From contig OU015523.1 in NCBI GenBank assembly GCA_907165065.1, positions 21,851,834 to 21,915,833 on the forward strand: a DNA stretch of 64,000 nt, given 5' to 3'. Below the pieces are notes generated by a model, which was not told where the DNA came from, ran no database searches, and saw only the letters and a list, made by a program, of their open reading frames with translations. Positions 49,601 to 61,440 of the stretch are shown piece by piece (the stretch's first letter is position 1; every line of letters begins with the position of its first letter). The stretch comes from Caprimulgus europaeus (Eukaryota; Chordata; Aves; Caprimulgiformes; Caprimulgidae). A program made the position numbers and the translations under genes.

Positions 49601-50611
49601 GGACACTTTCCCTCAACTTCCCTTCCCCTGCTCCAACAAATTCTTTGTGGCTATGTCTCTTGATTGGAAGGTCAAAGTGTTCAGACAGGGCATCCATCTT
49701 GCCTGTGTGGAACGTATCCTTCTGAGCTCACGTCCCTGTCTGTATTTGTTGATAAAAAATAGTATGTTTAAAACCTGCTTATTATACAGAACAAAGCAAG
49801 TGGCATTTCATAGACCAGAGACAGTGGCTTCTCACCAAAGATAACACCGAAATCTGCAGATTTAGCATATATGTATAACCAAAATGATGGGAAAAGGCCC
49901 TCGAGGTATTTCTTGATTAGCATATTTAGTGTGTATTAGACATCCTCACAATGATAGTGTAAAGTTTTGCTGAAGGGTTAAACTCAGAGCAGGAGTGGGC
50001 CGGAGGGGAAGGTCTCCCTGGAATTACAGGAGAGAGATGTGAAACTCCAAGTGCTGGTTGGCTGATAAATTATCCAACTGTTTGGTGTTAATGAACATTG
50101 CCATGGCTGGGACCCCACAGCTCTGAGTGGGAAAAGCTGTTTGATGCTACATCAGCAGCATGGTACAAAATATTGGTGGTATGTTACTTTTAAAAGAGAA
50201 GCAAACTTACCACCATGTCATTGTAATGGAACATTTCCATTATAAATATAATCACTGAAAATGTATTTATTCGTGTAAACAGGGTTTTTTTTTTTTTTAG
50301 GGTTATTTTCCTTTTTTGCAGATTTTGTAGCTAATAAGCAGACTAAGTAGTTTCAGTTTTTGTTTAGAGTTGGTTTCAGTGTCTGGCCCTCATATTCTAG
50401 CATAGTCCTGTAATTTTTCATCTGTGATCACAGTTTAAAGCCAAATAAAACACTGTTTTCATTTGAACCGTTAGAGAAATCAAGCAAATATTGCCAGTGG
50501 GATTAAGTTTTGTAAAATATAGACAAGAAATTTGAATGTTTTGCCTAGAGCAACCTGACATTGTCCCAACAACATCTGCAAATGAGGGCATGCAAACCAG
50601 CTCACAAGGTG
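46601..50611. other. No gene seen; one CpG-containing GC-rich patch
   Basis: A GC-rich patch at about 48890-49020 holds several CpGs, but no recognisable exon or promoter. The frames at 49379-49844 contain a GTDGLP string and, further on, CWQSG, faintly like the LINE RT 'GxDGIxP ... WxSG' spacing. The rest does not match, so I do not call an element. T14 lies at 50285-50298. Confidence 0.45.
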
Positions 50612-50620
50612 TGGGAGGGG

Positions 50621-50793
50621 GAGAAGAGAAGAGAAGAGAAGAGAAAGAGAAGAGAAGAGAAGAGAAGAGAAGAGAAGAGAAGAGAAGAGAAGAGAAGAGA
50701 AGAGAAGAGAAGAGAAGAGAAGAGAAGAGAAGAGAAGAGAAGAGAAGAGAAGAGAAGAGAAGAGAAGAGAAGAGAAGAGAAGAGAAGAGAAAA
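50621..50793 (+). repeat. (GAGAA)n pentanucleotide array, about 34 copies
   Basis: An almost pure GAGAA array of about 173 bp with one extra A near 50645. The strand is all purine, with triplex (H-DNA) potential. Because the 5-bp unit contains no stop in any phase, long frames appear on both strands (50418-50883). They are artefacts of the repeat, not genes. Confidence 0.98.
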
Positions 50794-53389
50794 AACCCCC
50801 AACAAACCAAAACATCAACCAAACCAGGAAGACTGCATTGTTGCCATTTCAGAGTTTTCAGCTTGAACTGCTTGAGTTCTTAAACCAAAAACCCTTGTTG
50901 TAGGTAATTAAATGTTCTGCCTACCACAATATGTACTGTTTACCACAACTGGCAGGAAATTAGTCTCTTCCAAAAGATGTAAAAATGTCAAGTCCTTCTG
51001 AGTCCCCAAAGTCCTTCCATAGCTGATGCTTTCTAATCTGAAAGACAAAAGTTTTTCAGGATCTCACCTACTCTCAGGTGCTGCTGAAACCAACATGCTT
51101 GCTTCTGTTTATAATTGCTAAAAATCAAACAATAGAAAAAGTTCAAGCTAGAAGAAGTAAATTACAGAATTACACCACTTCTTGCATTCTGGCAATCAGT
51201 AAATGAGTAAACGTCTTGTAAATCTATCCTGAGTGTGAGATTTTGCTGTTTAAAAATCTCTCTCCTACCCCACTTTACAGCATCTCTATCAAAGGAAAAA
51301 AAAAAAGGGAAAAAAAAGCCCCAAAACAACTAACTAAAACACAAACACACACTACACCTATTTTGTGATAGTCCTGAACATGTTTGTTTTTACTAACAAA
51401 AGATTTGAGCAAAATGTGGTTGGAAACAGTTTGAGTCTTTGCACCTTCTAAATTTCTACATCCTAATTAAATGTTCTTTACTATTCTCTGACAGAACCTG
51501 CTTCTACATATTGCCTCTGTGGTGGATGTTGGCTGCTAAACGTAGTTACATGGAATCATGTCTGAGTTACATACCATGAGAGGGCTGTGAGAATACTTCC
51601 TCAAGTATGCCTCATCCTTCTGATTTCTTATCACTTTTTATCCTTATGAGGTACTTTGAAGGGAAGTAAAAATAAGTCCTTTAATTTAAGCATTTAATTG
51701 TGAAAACAAAGTCAAGTGCTTCAGCTACTTGGATCAGTTCCTCAGATCCATAACAGACTACCAGTAGTGCAAAACATGCTGGTTTTAAATCAGAAACTAT
51801 TTTTTATTCCTTTCCCCCTGCCTCCCCCCTCAGGATTATTAGGCAAATGGAAAAAATAGTATAATAGAATTAAACAAAACTCTCCTGAAACTAATGGTCA
51901 AGCATGATGTAATTCATAAATTGACATGAATAAGTAAGAAAATAGTGTTACAGTATCGAGTAGGGTTAAATTACAACACATACAAAGAATCAGAGGAGTG
52001 TGATCTTTAAGGATGAAACTTTAGATTCATTATATAACTTTAAAAACTAGCTATGGTTCAAATTTTTTCAAAAGAAAAATGATTATTTTTTCCTAAATAA
52101 AAGTGTTGTTTCCAGTCAATATTTGATAATATGTCAAAGTAGAATCCATGAGATGATGTATCAGCAAACCAAACTACAGCCTGTTATCCATGTAATGAAA
52201 GACAGTGTTTTTAAATTTTCATTTTTTCAAGTTTTCTGATACCTTTTTTTAATTAAATACATAATCTGCATAATTTTGTTTCAACTCTGCAGAATGGAAG
52301 TGATTTTTCATTGTAAAAGAAACAAAATAGTAATAAAAGCTCCAAAAAAACTAATAATAAAAATTGAAATATTTGCTCCTAGCACAAACAGATCTTTGGT
52401 CCAGAGAGCACTCCTGTCTTTTGCCTATACAGTGGTGGAGCATGTATGTTTACTTCTTTGGCACTGGGAAACCATGGCTGCTCTCAGAGATAGACCTGGG
52501 CAGAATATCACACAAAGGAAGGGGAAGTAGGTGCTTCCCGATGGAGATAACTTGCACACCACCACCAGCACTCCAGAGGCATTAAGCGGTGGCCTTTCTA
52601 GTCAGCACAAACATCTTCACATCTCCTGAATGCTTTTTTGGGGTTTGAACAAACGTCGCAGCTATAGCAGCTCAAAGGATGAGTTTACTTGGCTGCTGTA
52701 GCAGAGCTTTGACAGTCGAGCTTGGCCACATTGACACTTCATCTGAGCAAGGAGGTTCTTTTTAATCTTTAAAATGTGCACTTTATTTTTTAAAGTGTGA
52801 TGGCATAATTCACTTATTTATTAAACAGTGAATTTTTGGCTGTATGGTTGCCACCTTAATCACTTGTATCTAATCATTCTTTCTAGCTCCATGGGTGTGA
52901 CCTTTTCTAAAATAATTTCCATGCAGTAATAGCAATAAGATACTTTACGCAGTGCATTTCTGGGAATTATTGCACTTCTCAGGTGACTGAAGTCACTCAT
53001 TCTTTGTCCTCAAGCTTCACAACACATCTGAGGCATGAAATTATTCCCTTCCAATGCGATGCTTTCTCCTACTCTTATTGCTTAAATGATTTTTCAGGAT
53101 TAGTGTGTTAAAAGCATTGTGAGAAATTCAGAAATAAAAAAGAGTAGATAATATTTTGCATTAAATTTATCAAGCTGATCCACATTTCAGTGATTTTATT
53201 CCAATCATGGGAGTCTAGCTCTAAGATGCATCCACAGTACGTGCTAGGAAAAATATGGAGGTCACAGTATCTTTCTTGACAGTATGCTGTAAACAAAAAT
53301 TGTGTCATATATAGCAGAAACTACCAGAATTATTGATGGCTTTTATTTACAAGAAAAAGGAGAAATGCATTTCCCTGTCCGTTGATGGT
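50794..53389. other. No gene seen; AT-rich DNA
   Basis: Unique-looking sequence with an A-rich run near 51296-51318. No recognised gene. Confidence 0.55.
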
Positions 53390-53650
53390 GTTGCCGGCTG
53401 TCTCTTGTATGCAGGTACCATTCTTTGTTCCCAGGATTTTATGCATTCAGCTGTGATTTCTCTCTAAATCGTTTCAGCATATATCTTGATTGGTTTGCAG
53501 ACAGAATACAAATTCTCTTGAGACAAATGTATCATTACCATTTTAAATTGTAATCTTTTTCAGAAGAAGTTGTTGGTTTTTTTGCCGTTAACATTTGAAA
53601 ACAAAAGGCTGGAATTTTAACAATTGTTGCAATATCGACAAGCTACAATA
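53390..53650. promoter_or_regulatory. Candidate conserved regulatory element, SOX-like sites
   Basis: Complex non-repetitive sequence with CTTTGTTCC (about 53423-53431), AACAAAAG (53600-53607) and the palindrome AACAATTGTT (53619-53628). The last two fit SOX-family binding sites. Inference from motifs alone. Confidence 0.2.
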
Positions 53651-56535
53651 GCGACCCCTGGGTTTTTTGGTCTTTTGGGTTTTTTTTTCCCATGTAAGCA
53701 TCTACTTGCAATATGAGGAAAATATCTCTACAAACCAGTGTGTACACAATCACAGAAACATAGCTTCTGCGCATTTATTTTGCTGTGAACAAGGACTGTA
53801 AGAGCCCAGCATGCATTTTACCTAGAGGACTAGAGAAGTAACCCTTCTTTTGGGGTGCAAAATCTCTCTAAAGCTGATGTTTGGAAAATGGTGTATTTTA
53901 CTAAGTCATCACTTGTTTACAAAGTCCTTATTTACCTTGTCCTTATTTACAAAACTTTGGTGATCACTGCTCTCAAGCTTAAAGTTATATACATATCTGC
54001 ATGCTCTGATTAATCAAAATTTTGGCTGCTTCCATCTCCACCTCAGTGACAAACTTCATATATTGTAAGAAAATACTAGAGCTACTAATAAAAATAAAAG
54101 ATCTCTTTGATATCCAAAGCTTCATCATCGACCTAACTGATCCTCAGTTTGAAATCATGTATATGTATCATCAAATATTTATCAGTAATATTTTACAGCA
54201 TCAAAAGCAGTAAAAATGATTTTACGCTCTCATACAATCCATCATTCATATACACATAGCAAATATAATGTGATAGGTAATATACCATATATGATGTATA
54301 TAGGGTCTATTTAATTTTTCTTTTTCTAAAAATATGTTATTCCTCTCTATTTATTCTCTCTCCTGCTGTACCAAGTCTCAAAACAGTTTTGTACACTGGA
54401 TAAAATGGCACAAATGTAGTGAGAAAACATGATTGCTTTTCTATTTCACTAAGTAATTGCCTTCATTAAAATTGAAGTTTGTCTCCCATCCTTAATTGAT
54501 GAGATGTGTAAATCTTGTATTTTATCTATCTTGCATATGTAAGACTTGATCAGTGATCTGCTTGTGGCATTTTTCCTCACAAGAGAGATGAAAAGTATAA
54601 TCCTCAACATCAGCAAATTGGTCGTCTCCTTTATCACAGGTGAGACATCTCAGAAAAAGCAAGCTATCACAGGTTATGAGTGCAGTAAGTTTTATACATT
54701 ATACATATGCTGCATCTTATGCAGATTACTTTTTAATAAGTTTTGTAGTATAAAGTCTTTAATTACAGAAAAGGAGAAATGTAAAAGTTCTTTTAAGTTT
54801 GGTCTCCAAGTTATTGCATCAGATTCCTTTTTGGAAGTTTCAATGAAAAGTTCAAGGTGATTTCTTTGTGATGACTGCTGGTGTTGGTTCTGCTCCCAGT
54901 GGTCAAATACATTGGCTTTTACCAATACTGAAGGGATTGGCAAACAAATAGCATAGGGAGAATAGGTTCTCAAGACGCAGGGAAGAGTTGTAGGGTTGGG
55001 CCAGGAAGGGCATGTGGTATTTGCAACATCATTTGCCTCTTTTCTGATTAATTTTTGAACAAATAGATAACTGAATCTGTTGTGAATAGCAGACTCACTG
55101 AATTTCAAGCAACTTGTACTGTTGTGTCTTTTCAGAAATTTTAATCTCTTTTAACTCACTGGTTTTGAAAAGTAATCCATTCTGCTTATGGTTTGGAAAT
55201 GGAATGGAATTGCTACCAGAATATATTCTTCGTCTATGTTCAACCAGAATATCAGGAATAGATAGTAATGAGAAACTTCACAAGATCTCTGGTCTCACTC
55301 TGCTGACCTTAATGGTTTAGACATCTTTGAAAATACTTCATCTTCTAGGTCCAAGCTTAATGGCAATTCTAAACACTATGAATCTGAATTCTTTCCCTCA
55401 TACTGCTCTGAGTGTCCATAGGATTTAATATGCTGTGGGTTGCAGTGTTATGAAATGAATGCAATCACATATAGCTAAGTGGTTAGCTTCTGTGGTCACC
55501 TGGGAGAGATTGGGAGATAAACACGTGTTTCACATCTGCTGGTTTCTGGAATTTTGACGCAGTGGTCTTTGGCTTGTTCTTTACCCATTCGTATTGTACC
55601 TATTTGAACTCCAGATGTGAACAAGAAAAATTAATTTCTTCCTATCCCATCTTTTAATGCTGTCAGATGAATATGAATCTCATCTCTCTGGAATATATCA
55701 CATAGAATTTTTATTTTGTTTAGCGATCATTAATACTTCTATACTTATGAACATATGCATATTTTTATTTTAGGCTTTTCACGGTATCTTACATCTCCTG
55801 GGATGTTAATTTTCTGCATGTCATTTTATAAACAATAACCATTGTTATTTACATTTTGTTTCTGGCCAATTTTGTATGATGTGCTATCCTTTTTATTATT
55901 CCTACCTAGAAAATACCAGCATAATTTTATCTGGAACAACTGACATTTTGATAGAAAAAAGTACTTAGTTAAGTATTTTTAAATTATTCTTGATTTGTTT
56001 TTCTTTTCTTCGTAATACCAGGTATCACCTTTGATTAATAACAATCATATATAGGCTTTGTTCCTCTTATCTGAGTGTCAGCAGTAATTGGAATCCATAT
56101 CCATATCCTACCTTGCAATCATGTTGCAAAAGGCCAATAAATTCCTGCTGAGTGTGTTACTTGTTAAATTTAGTGCATTACATGCAGGGTAATGAATAAA
56201 AGCAGTGGGCCGTTACTGTCTGGTTGGCAGAGAAGGAGTAAGAACAGCCAGACTCCCCTGGGGCCCCAAGCAGGCTTAAAACTGTGACAGGCAGAATCAA
56301 GGGACTCCCAAAGCATCACAGTTCAGTTTGTCTCCCCTAATTTCCTCTTCTACCAAGATTTTAGAGGAAATGGAGGGAGGTGAGGTAATCTACAGAAATA
56401 TGAAATACACTGTGCTTGTATACCAGTACTCCCTGGTGCAGATTCTCTTCTAGGCAAATGTGTTTAAAAGTAATACATCTTTGTTAAGCATTCAGCTGAT
56501 GACAGGTTTGACTTCGCTTTAAGAGATGCATGTGC
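53651..56535. other. No gene seen; AT-rich DNA
   Basis: The 138-codon minus frame at 54692-55108 overlaps a 104-codon plus frame. Neither shows a domain I recognise, and both are within chance expectation. Confidence 0.5.
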
Positions 56536-56670
56536 CATATATGTATGTATGTATGTATATACATATATATATATATACACACACACATATATATGTGAGT
56601 GTATGTGTGTGTGTGTAGTGTATATAAAAAATTTGTGTGAATGTATATAAAAAACTATATATGTAAATGT
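56536..56670 (+). repeat. Compound ATGT/AT/AC/GT microsatellite
   Basis: About 135 bp of ATGT, AT, AC and GT units in succession, partly degenerate toward the right end. Confidence 0.92.
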
Positions 56671-56957
56671 GTTATTATAACCAGCTCGTGTTAACCCTCT
56701 GTTGGATTGCTGACTGATAGAAATAAATTCTCAGATTTCTTTTTTTTTTTGATATCTTAGTGTTGATTTGGTTGACATAGATATAGCATTGTGTCCCTAG
56801 CTGTGGTGAGAAACATTCTGTGTTTCAGTTAGTTCTGAATGTGGATCTGGTAAGCTACTGAATTTTTATTCTTCCTGGTATGCAAATTCACAGTGTTAAA
56901 ATGTTTCAAAATGGTTAAATAATGTTATGGAATAATTGAAGTAATGAGATGTAACAT
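56671..56957. other. No gene seen
   Basis: AT-rich DNA with a T run near 56740-56750. Confidence 0.55.
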
Positions 56958-57004
56958 AGTCTCAGTGAAAACAGAGTCTCAGTGAAAACAGAGTCTCAGT
57001 GAAA
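56958..57004 (+). repeat. 17-bp tandem repeat, 2.8 copies
   Basis: The unit AGTCTCAGTGAAAACAG begins at 56958, 56975 and 56992. Copies are identical over the shared length, so the array is recent. Confidence 0.95.
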
Positions 57005-59149
57005 GGATACACAAACACATTTTGATGGGACTGGTGAGGAGTTTCTTACTCCTCCTGTGACCTCCTTTGGATTTTTCTGTGCCTCTGGACAAAGACAGAA
57101 TGTGATTGCACTCCCCCATCTTGAAAGACAGACTCGTTTGGGCCCTTCCTATGCCTATGCATATGAAGTTAGGAGTGAAGAAAGCCTTCCGTGCCCTGCA
57201 TGTGGCTATGCAAGAGGGAAGTAGCATGTCCAGGAGACCCGTCAGCCCACCTACATTTAGAAAGATGCTTTGCAGGCTTTTCTTCTGACTCCCACACCAG
57301 CTTCTTAATCCCTTGGGAGAACTTGAAAGGTAGTCTAGGATGATCACATTCAGCCTCAGCATTTTATGGACCTATGGAGCTATGATTTTTTACTAGATTT
57401 TGACTTTAACTGAGGCTGCACTCCTTTCAGGGACTCCTGCCAGGGCCAAAAATCCCAGCAAATCTCCTGAACTGGAAATACTGAGTAGCATATGAATTAG
57501 GTAAACATGTATCTTACAGATCCCAAGTAACTACATGTTTTATTTTCAAGTGAACTAAAATCCAAAAAACAGAACAAAATTACAGGGGAGATCTTATCTC
57601 TGCTGCAGTCAGAGGCAAAGATTTTACTTCTCCAGGATATTATCAGTGTGGAGTTGCTTTACTGAGTCCTTCTGAAGTAATACATTTCCCCAACAGTAAA
57701 GAAAAATTCTTCCTTTTATCCTTCAAGAACAGAGGCAGATTTTCAAAATTACAGAGGAAGCATAAGCTCTTTGGACTAAATCCACAACAGGATTCAGGTT
57801 ATCTAGCTCTTCTTGCAACTGTTCCTGGAAACATCTAGAGTTAAAATCCAGATTTTCAAGTCATCTGCTAAATTGATGCCTAGCCTCAAAGTGCTGAAAG
57901 TTTATATGCGCTTGCATTTTCATCAGTAAAGCTGTTTACACGACTGTCATCACTCTGCTGAGTAAGTAGCTGATCAGGACAAATTTGTAAACTACAAAGT
58001 GAGTGCTCTTGTATCTGTATCCCTTGCAAACCCTGTTTTGATATGCATGGCACACCCTAGTAAAGAGACTTCTGCAAAACTTAGGCAGAAGTCAGGGTGC
58101 TGTGGAAACATCAGGCTCATCGTGTCCATGGATAATGCCGCACAAATGGTCCTGCACGAATATGGCACAAATGCTCTGGAAGAGTATGGGCTTCAGGCAA
58201 CGTGACAGGAGACTCCTAGTAAAGCTGTAGCCAGTGGAGATGCATTGGCAAGCAGTACCTGCTTCTATTTCACCTCTTATTGGAGTTTAATTTTTGTGGT
58301 TTAATTTTTGTAGTTTTAGCAATATTATAGTTTAATATTTTCTGGAATAATTTTCTTCACATTTAGAACATTTTTAATAGGAAGAAAATCTTATGGAAGA
58401 AGATAAAGCATTCAGGCCTTCATCCTCCATGTAAGACATGTTAGGGTGTTCCTTTCTTTTAGGGTTTTGAAGGGTCTAGGTTTAAAGTCAGATTAATTTG
58501 TTTTATAAAATGACAGATGTGGGGTGGCTTTAGCTGGGATTGGACTGCCTATTTAATTCAAGAAGTATCTGTGTTCCACAGTTTAAAACCAAGAATAGCC
58601 TCTGTCACCAGAGGGAAGAACAAGATCCTCATGGTACAAGGGACTGAATCAGACCAGGTTGACAGAGCTTAACATTAACCTTTCCCAATATGAAAAGCAG
58701 TATTTTGTTTTAGCAAATGGTAATTTTTTATATTGGTGATCTCATACAAAATGAAATGTTTGGTGTAATCTGATGTTTTAAAGAAGAAAGTGGCTTGTGC
58801 TGCTGCTAGGAAAAACCCTTCCTGAAACTGACCTGTTTATTATCCTAACCTTACAATGTATTCTGGTTCTGTCTGGCAATCACATTAAAACTTAAAATTT
58901 CTAAAATGCAAACACATGCATAGGCACATGCATATGGAGCAAACACATAGAAAGAGGTTTTAAGATCAGTTAAGAGGAGGATAGTTCTGGCCTCTGATGT
59001 GGTCTTGTAGAAAGTCTCCTAAGTCGTTGACATTTAATTAGGGAATTCAAACAGATCCTTGATTCGCTCCTTGTTGAACTGTAAAATAGTGCAGATGAGC
59101 CCAGATCCTCAAAAGACATCCTTGTGAATCCTCACGGGAAGGAGGTTAG
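57005..59149. other. No gene seen; small tandem repeat
   Basis: Includes a 14-bp tandem GTTTAATTTTTGTG/A, about 2.4 copies, at 58285-58318. The minus frame 56979-57362 and the plus frame 57999-58205 have no recognised motif. If the neighbouring pol relic once had a 3' LTR it should fall here (lower coordinates), but I cannot delimit one. Confidence 0.5.
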
Positions 59150-59289
59150 GAATATCTGCTAAATGCTGAATAGCTCCACATGTCTGGGAGCTCCAGTCCC
59201 TGATCTCAGGTCAGGCAGTGGTTTTGCTCTGTTCAAAACATTGACACTTGTTGTTGATGGATTTTTATTTCACCTTCTCATGTTCAACA

Positions 59290-59874
59290 TTCCTTTGAGC
59301 TGGAACAGTTAGTTTAAGGCTGTCTGGGTGCCATGGGTAGAATCATCTTTAATCTCCATACCATCAGAAATTCTGCAGGAGCAGATCCAGGTGCAACGGT
59401 TGGTGACTAGCTAGAAGTGTTTTATATCAACCCATTAATTTCTGCAGAAGTTTGGTGGGCTTTGTTTTTATTTTAATCTGTTCTATTTCATGCATGTCTC
59501 ATGTCTACCTTTTTTTCCATTTCTCCGGGGTCAAAATGGACCATGGCAACAATGTCTAATGTAAAAGCTCTATGTAAAGATGTTGATTGTTTTAAAGGTC
59601 CATTATCTGTCATGAGGACTTCATGTTTCTCAAGTATTTACTTTATTTTCTGGATAATGTGTGCCAGTGAGGTCTATATAAGTAGAGCCAAACCAATGTA
59701 TCTGGAGAAGTAATCAGCCACAGTACTGTATTTGTGTCCTTTCCAAAAAAACAAGTCTGTTGCTTCTACTGCCAAGATCTGGCAGGTAGCTTTGAAGAGA
59801 TTAATGGCCCTGGTGATTGTTGTTATTGGTGCCTCTTTTTTTTCCCCTCCTATCCCTAAACTATTACATTTCAA
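59290..59874 (-). pseudogene. Gypsy-type DDE integrase fragment
   Basis: Integrase inserts the element's DNA copy into the genome. The minus frame 59874-59674 carries EATDLFFWKG (first catalytic Asp, 59738-59770) and ADYFSRYI (family VVDYFSRYIE). Past a stop and a frame change, TSLAHIIQKIK leads to MTDNGP (second Asp, 59597-59611), then GEMEK (59511-59527), which fits the catalytic Glu. Downstream, APAEFLMVWRL (about 59350-59382) matches the family's SPAELLMGRRLRT block. So all three DDE acids can be placed, in correct order, though the spacing is shortened and at least three stops intervene. Weak matches to the C-terminal 'LPxLxPGD' block continue to about 59165. Non-functional. Confidence 0.88.
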
Positions 59875-60343
59875 ATGCTTATTTACTGAATAGCCTGAGT
59901 GTACTGAAAAATACAGACTAGCATACGGGATGTTGTGATCTGACCATGTATTTGTTTATAACTTTATGTTCTTCAAGGTACTGGTGGAACATAGCCCTCT
60001 AAAGTACTAGAGAGATCAAAATCAGCTGTTCTTTCAGAGGCAGTCTATCAGTCATATGAAGGTTATTTCAGTCCTGCCAATATAGTAATGTATTTGCTGG
60101 AAGTTGACTCACTTGCCGCTGATGAAGGTGAAGTTACTGGCAAGTCTCATGTGTTAGTTCTTCATCTTGAACTTGCTTTGATCAACTAGCATTGCTGCCA
60201 GGATGAGGTCAGATTGTTCTTATCATCAGCTTTTCTTCTTAATTTGGTGGTTGGTTACCAACTCTGCTCTAAATACTCTGGAGTATCTTCTCCTATGAAA
60301 ACTTTGTATGATAGGGTCACAGTGTGGGAAAAAATAGATGAAG

Positions 60344-60600
60344 TCATGTTATTTGGATCCTAGTTGAAAAAAATATCCAGTGACCTGTGTTCTTTTTCTT
60401 GTTAAAAACTAAGATGAACAAATATGCACCAAACCAGGTCTGTGCAAGTACGAGGAGTTCCTCTTCTATTTCAGCATATTTTTGCATGGCTTCTTGATGT
60501 GGTGGAAAAAGACTTTGGTCTTCTGGAAGCTTTTGTGCAAGCATATTCCCTAGGCCACATGAAGAAGTGTCTGTGGCTACAGGCTGAAGAGTTTAGAGAA
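60344..60600 (-). pseudogene. Gypsy-type RNase H fragment
   Basis: RNase H of this family removes template RNA during reverse transcription. The frame reads TDTSSCGLG (about 60553-60580, family pattern TDASxxGLGAVL). About 30 residues further comes QKYAEIEEELL (family YAQIEKELLA). These place the first catalytic Asp and the catalytic Glu. The Asp of the later 'DHKPL' block is not visible: after the EIEEELL segment the sequence drifts and ends at a stop at 60344. The TDTSS block joins the upstream PPVLVHY block only through a frameshift near 60590. The open part (60344-60544) is 66 codons. Non-functional relic. Confidence 0.85.
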
Positions 60601-60870
60601 TAGTGTACCAAAACAGGTGGAGACATACTGTTTGTGTTATTTTAAATGAATGCATTTTTCTGGGCACTTTTTTTTCCACTGGGCTTTACATATTCAAGTC
60701 ATTAAAGGATAGTCTTCAGAACTTCAGTTAATAGTTCCCAAAGCAGAGTATCTTACCCAAGGATCTTCTTTAAACATTTGTGTCTTGAAATACATGCAAA
60801 GCTAGTAATGTCTTCTTTATTGTTATTATTTCTGAATCTGGTTGAATTCTCTACTTTCTTACTGTTTGTT

Positions 60871-61440
60871 CTATATCAGGGCGCTGAATAGGCCTTAATG
60901 GCCCTGACCAACCTCACCTGGGGTCCTCATCCACACCCTCATCTGTGGGCCCACCAGTTATATATAAGCTCATGCCTTTGCTATGGATGACTCTCAGTCT
61001 GAAGAGCTTGTTTCTGTGCTTGAGTTTTGGTCCAGCAAATGGATGCTGAAGGAAGCATTAGTTTCCCCAGAGGGTAGTGTGAACAGCTGCATTTGGGGTT
61101 ATTTAGCAATCAGAGTTTGCCAACAGCCTATTCAGAGGTCTTGTTTACTGAATACTTTGGCTTCTAAGAACTTATCTGTAGAAAACAGTTGTTTTCTCTG
61201 TAATTGCTTTTGTTAAGGTCTATAGAAGTGCTATGTGTTCCACTGCTCTTGTATACTAATCTTTGAATCTTCTATTATGGAGAAAAAAAGAAGGAAAATG
61301 TTCTCCCGTTGTATTTAGTTTTTTCTTCAACTTCTTTTACTAGAAGGTCAGGACAGCATTGGAAATTGGTAGTGATACACTATTTTAAATGGCTTGCTTT
61401 TTTGTTGCAGGCATTTTTTTTTCCATTAAATATAGACTTT
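60871..61440. other. Edge of the pol relic; GC-rich patch with TATA-like box
   Basis: The reverse transcriptase similarity fades at about 60880. It is replaced by a GC-rich stretch (60880-60955) and a TATATATAA string (about 60960-60968, plus strand). Weak minus-strand similarity to the N-terminal RT block (a YHYQFPM string resembling 'REHYQLPT') occurs at about 61345-61370, at nearly the distance expected if RT once spanned the gap. No YxDD catalytic motif can be placed. The GC-rich piece may be a separate insertion or very decayed RT. Confidence 0.3.

Larger units (their letters stand above)
59150..60870 (-). mobile_element. Decayed Ty3/gypsy-type LTR retrotransposon, pol region
   Basis: Minus-strand translation gives pieces of a gypsy pol in canonical order from high to low coordinate. 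First comes the reverse transcriptase thumb/connection (RIQPDSEIITIKK, about 60808-60850, then a PPVLVHY block near 60601-60623). RNase H follows, then a degraded H2C2 zinc-binding region, the integrase core and the post-core region. The pieces lie in shifting frames with several stops, so the copy is dead and old. No LTRs, gag or primer-binding site were found. Retroviral pol is less likely: the YAEIEEELL and DYFSRYI signatures are those of Ty3/gypsy. It is not a GIN1-like host gene, because RNase H is attached without introns. Confidence 0.85.

Noticed and set aside
49379-49844. GTDGLP ... CWQSG pattern resembling a LINE reverse transcriptase segment
   Set aside because: Only two short strings fit. 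The residues between and after them do not match CR1, RTE or L1 patterns.
50418-50883. Long frames on both strands with KRRE or LLFSS repeats
   Set aside because: Pure consequence of the GAGAA array, whose unit has no stop codon in any phase.
54692-55108. 138-codon minus-strand open frame
   Set aside because: No motif recognised, and it overlaps another long frame on the opposite strand. Treated as chance.
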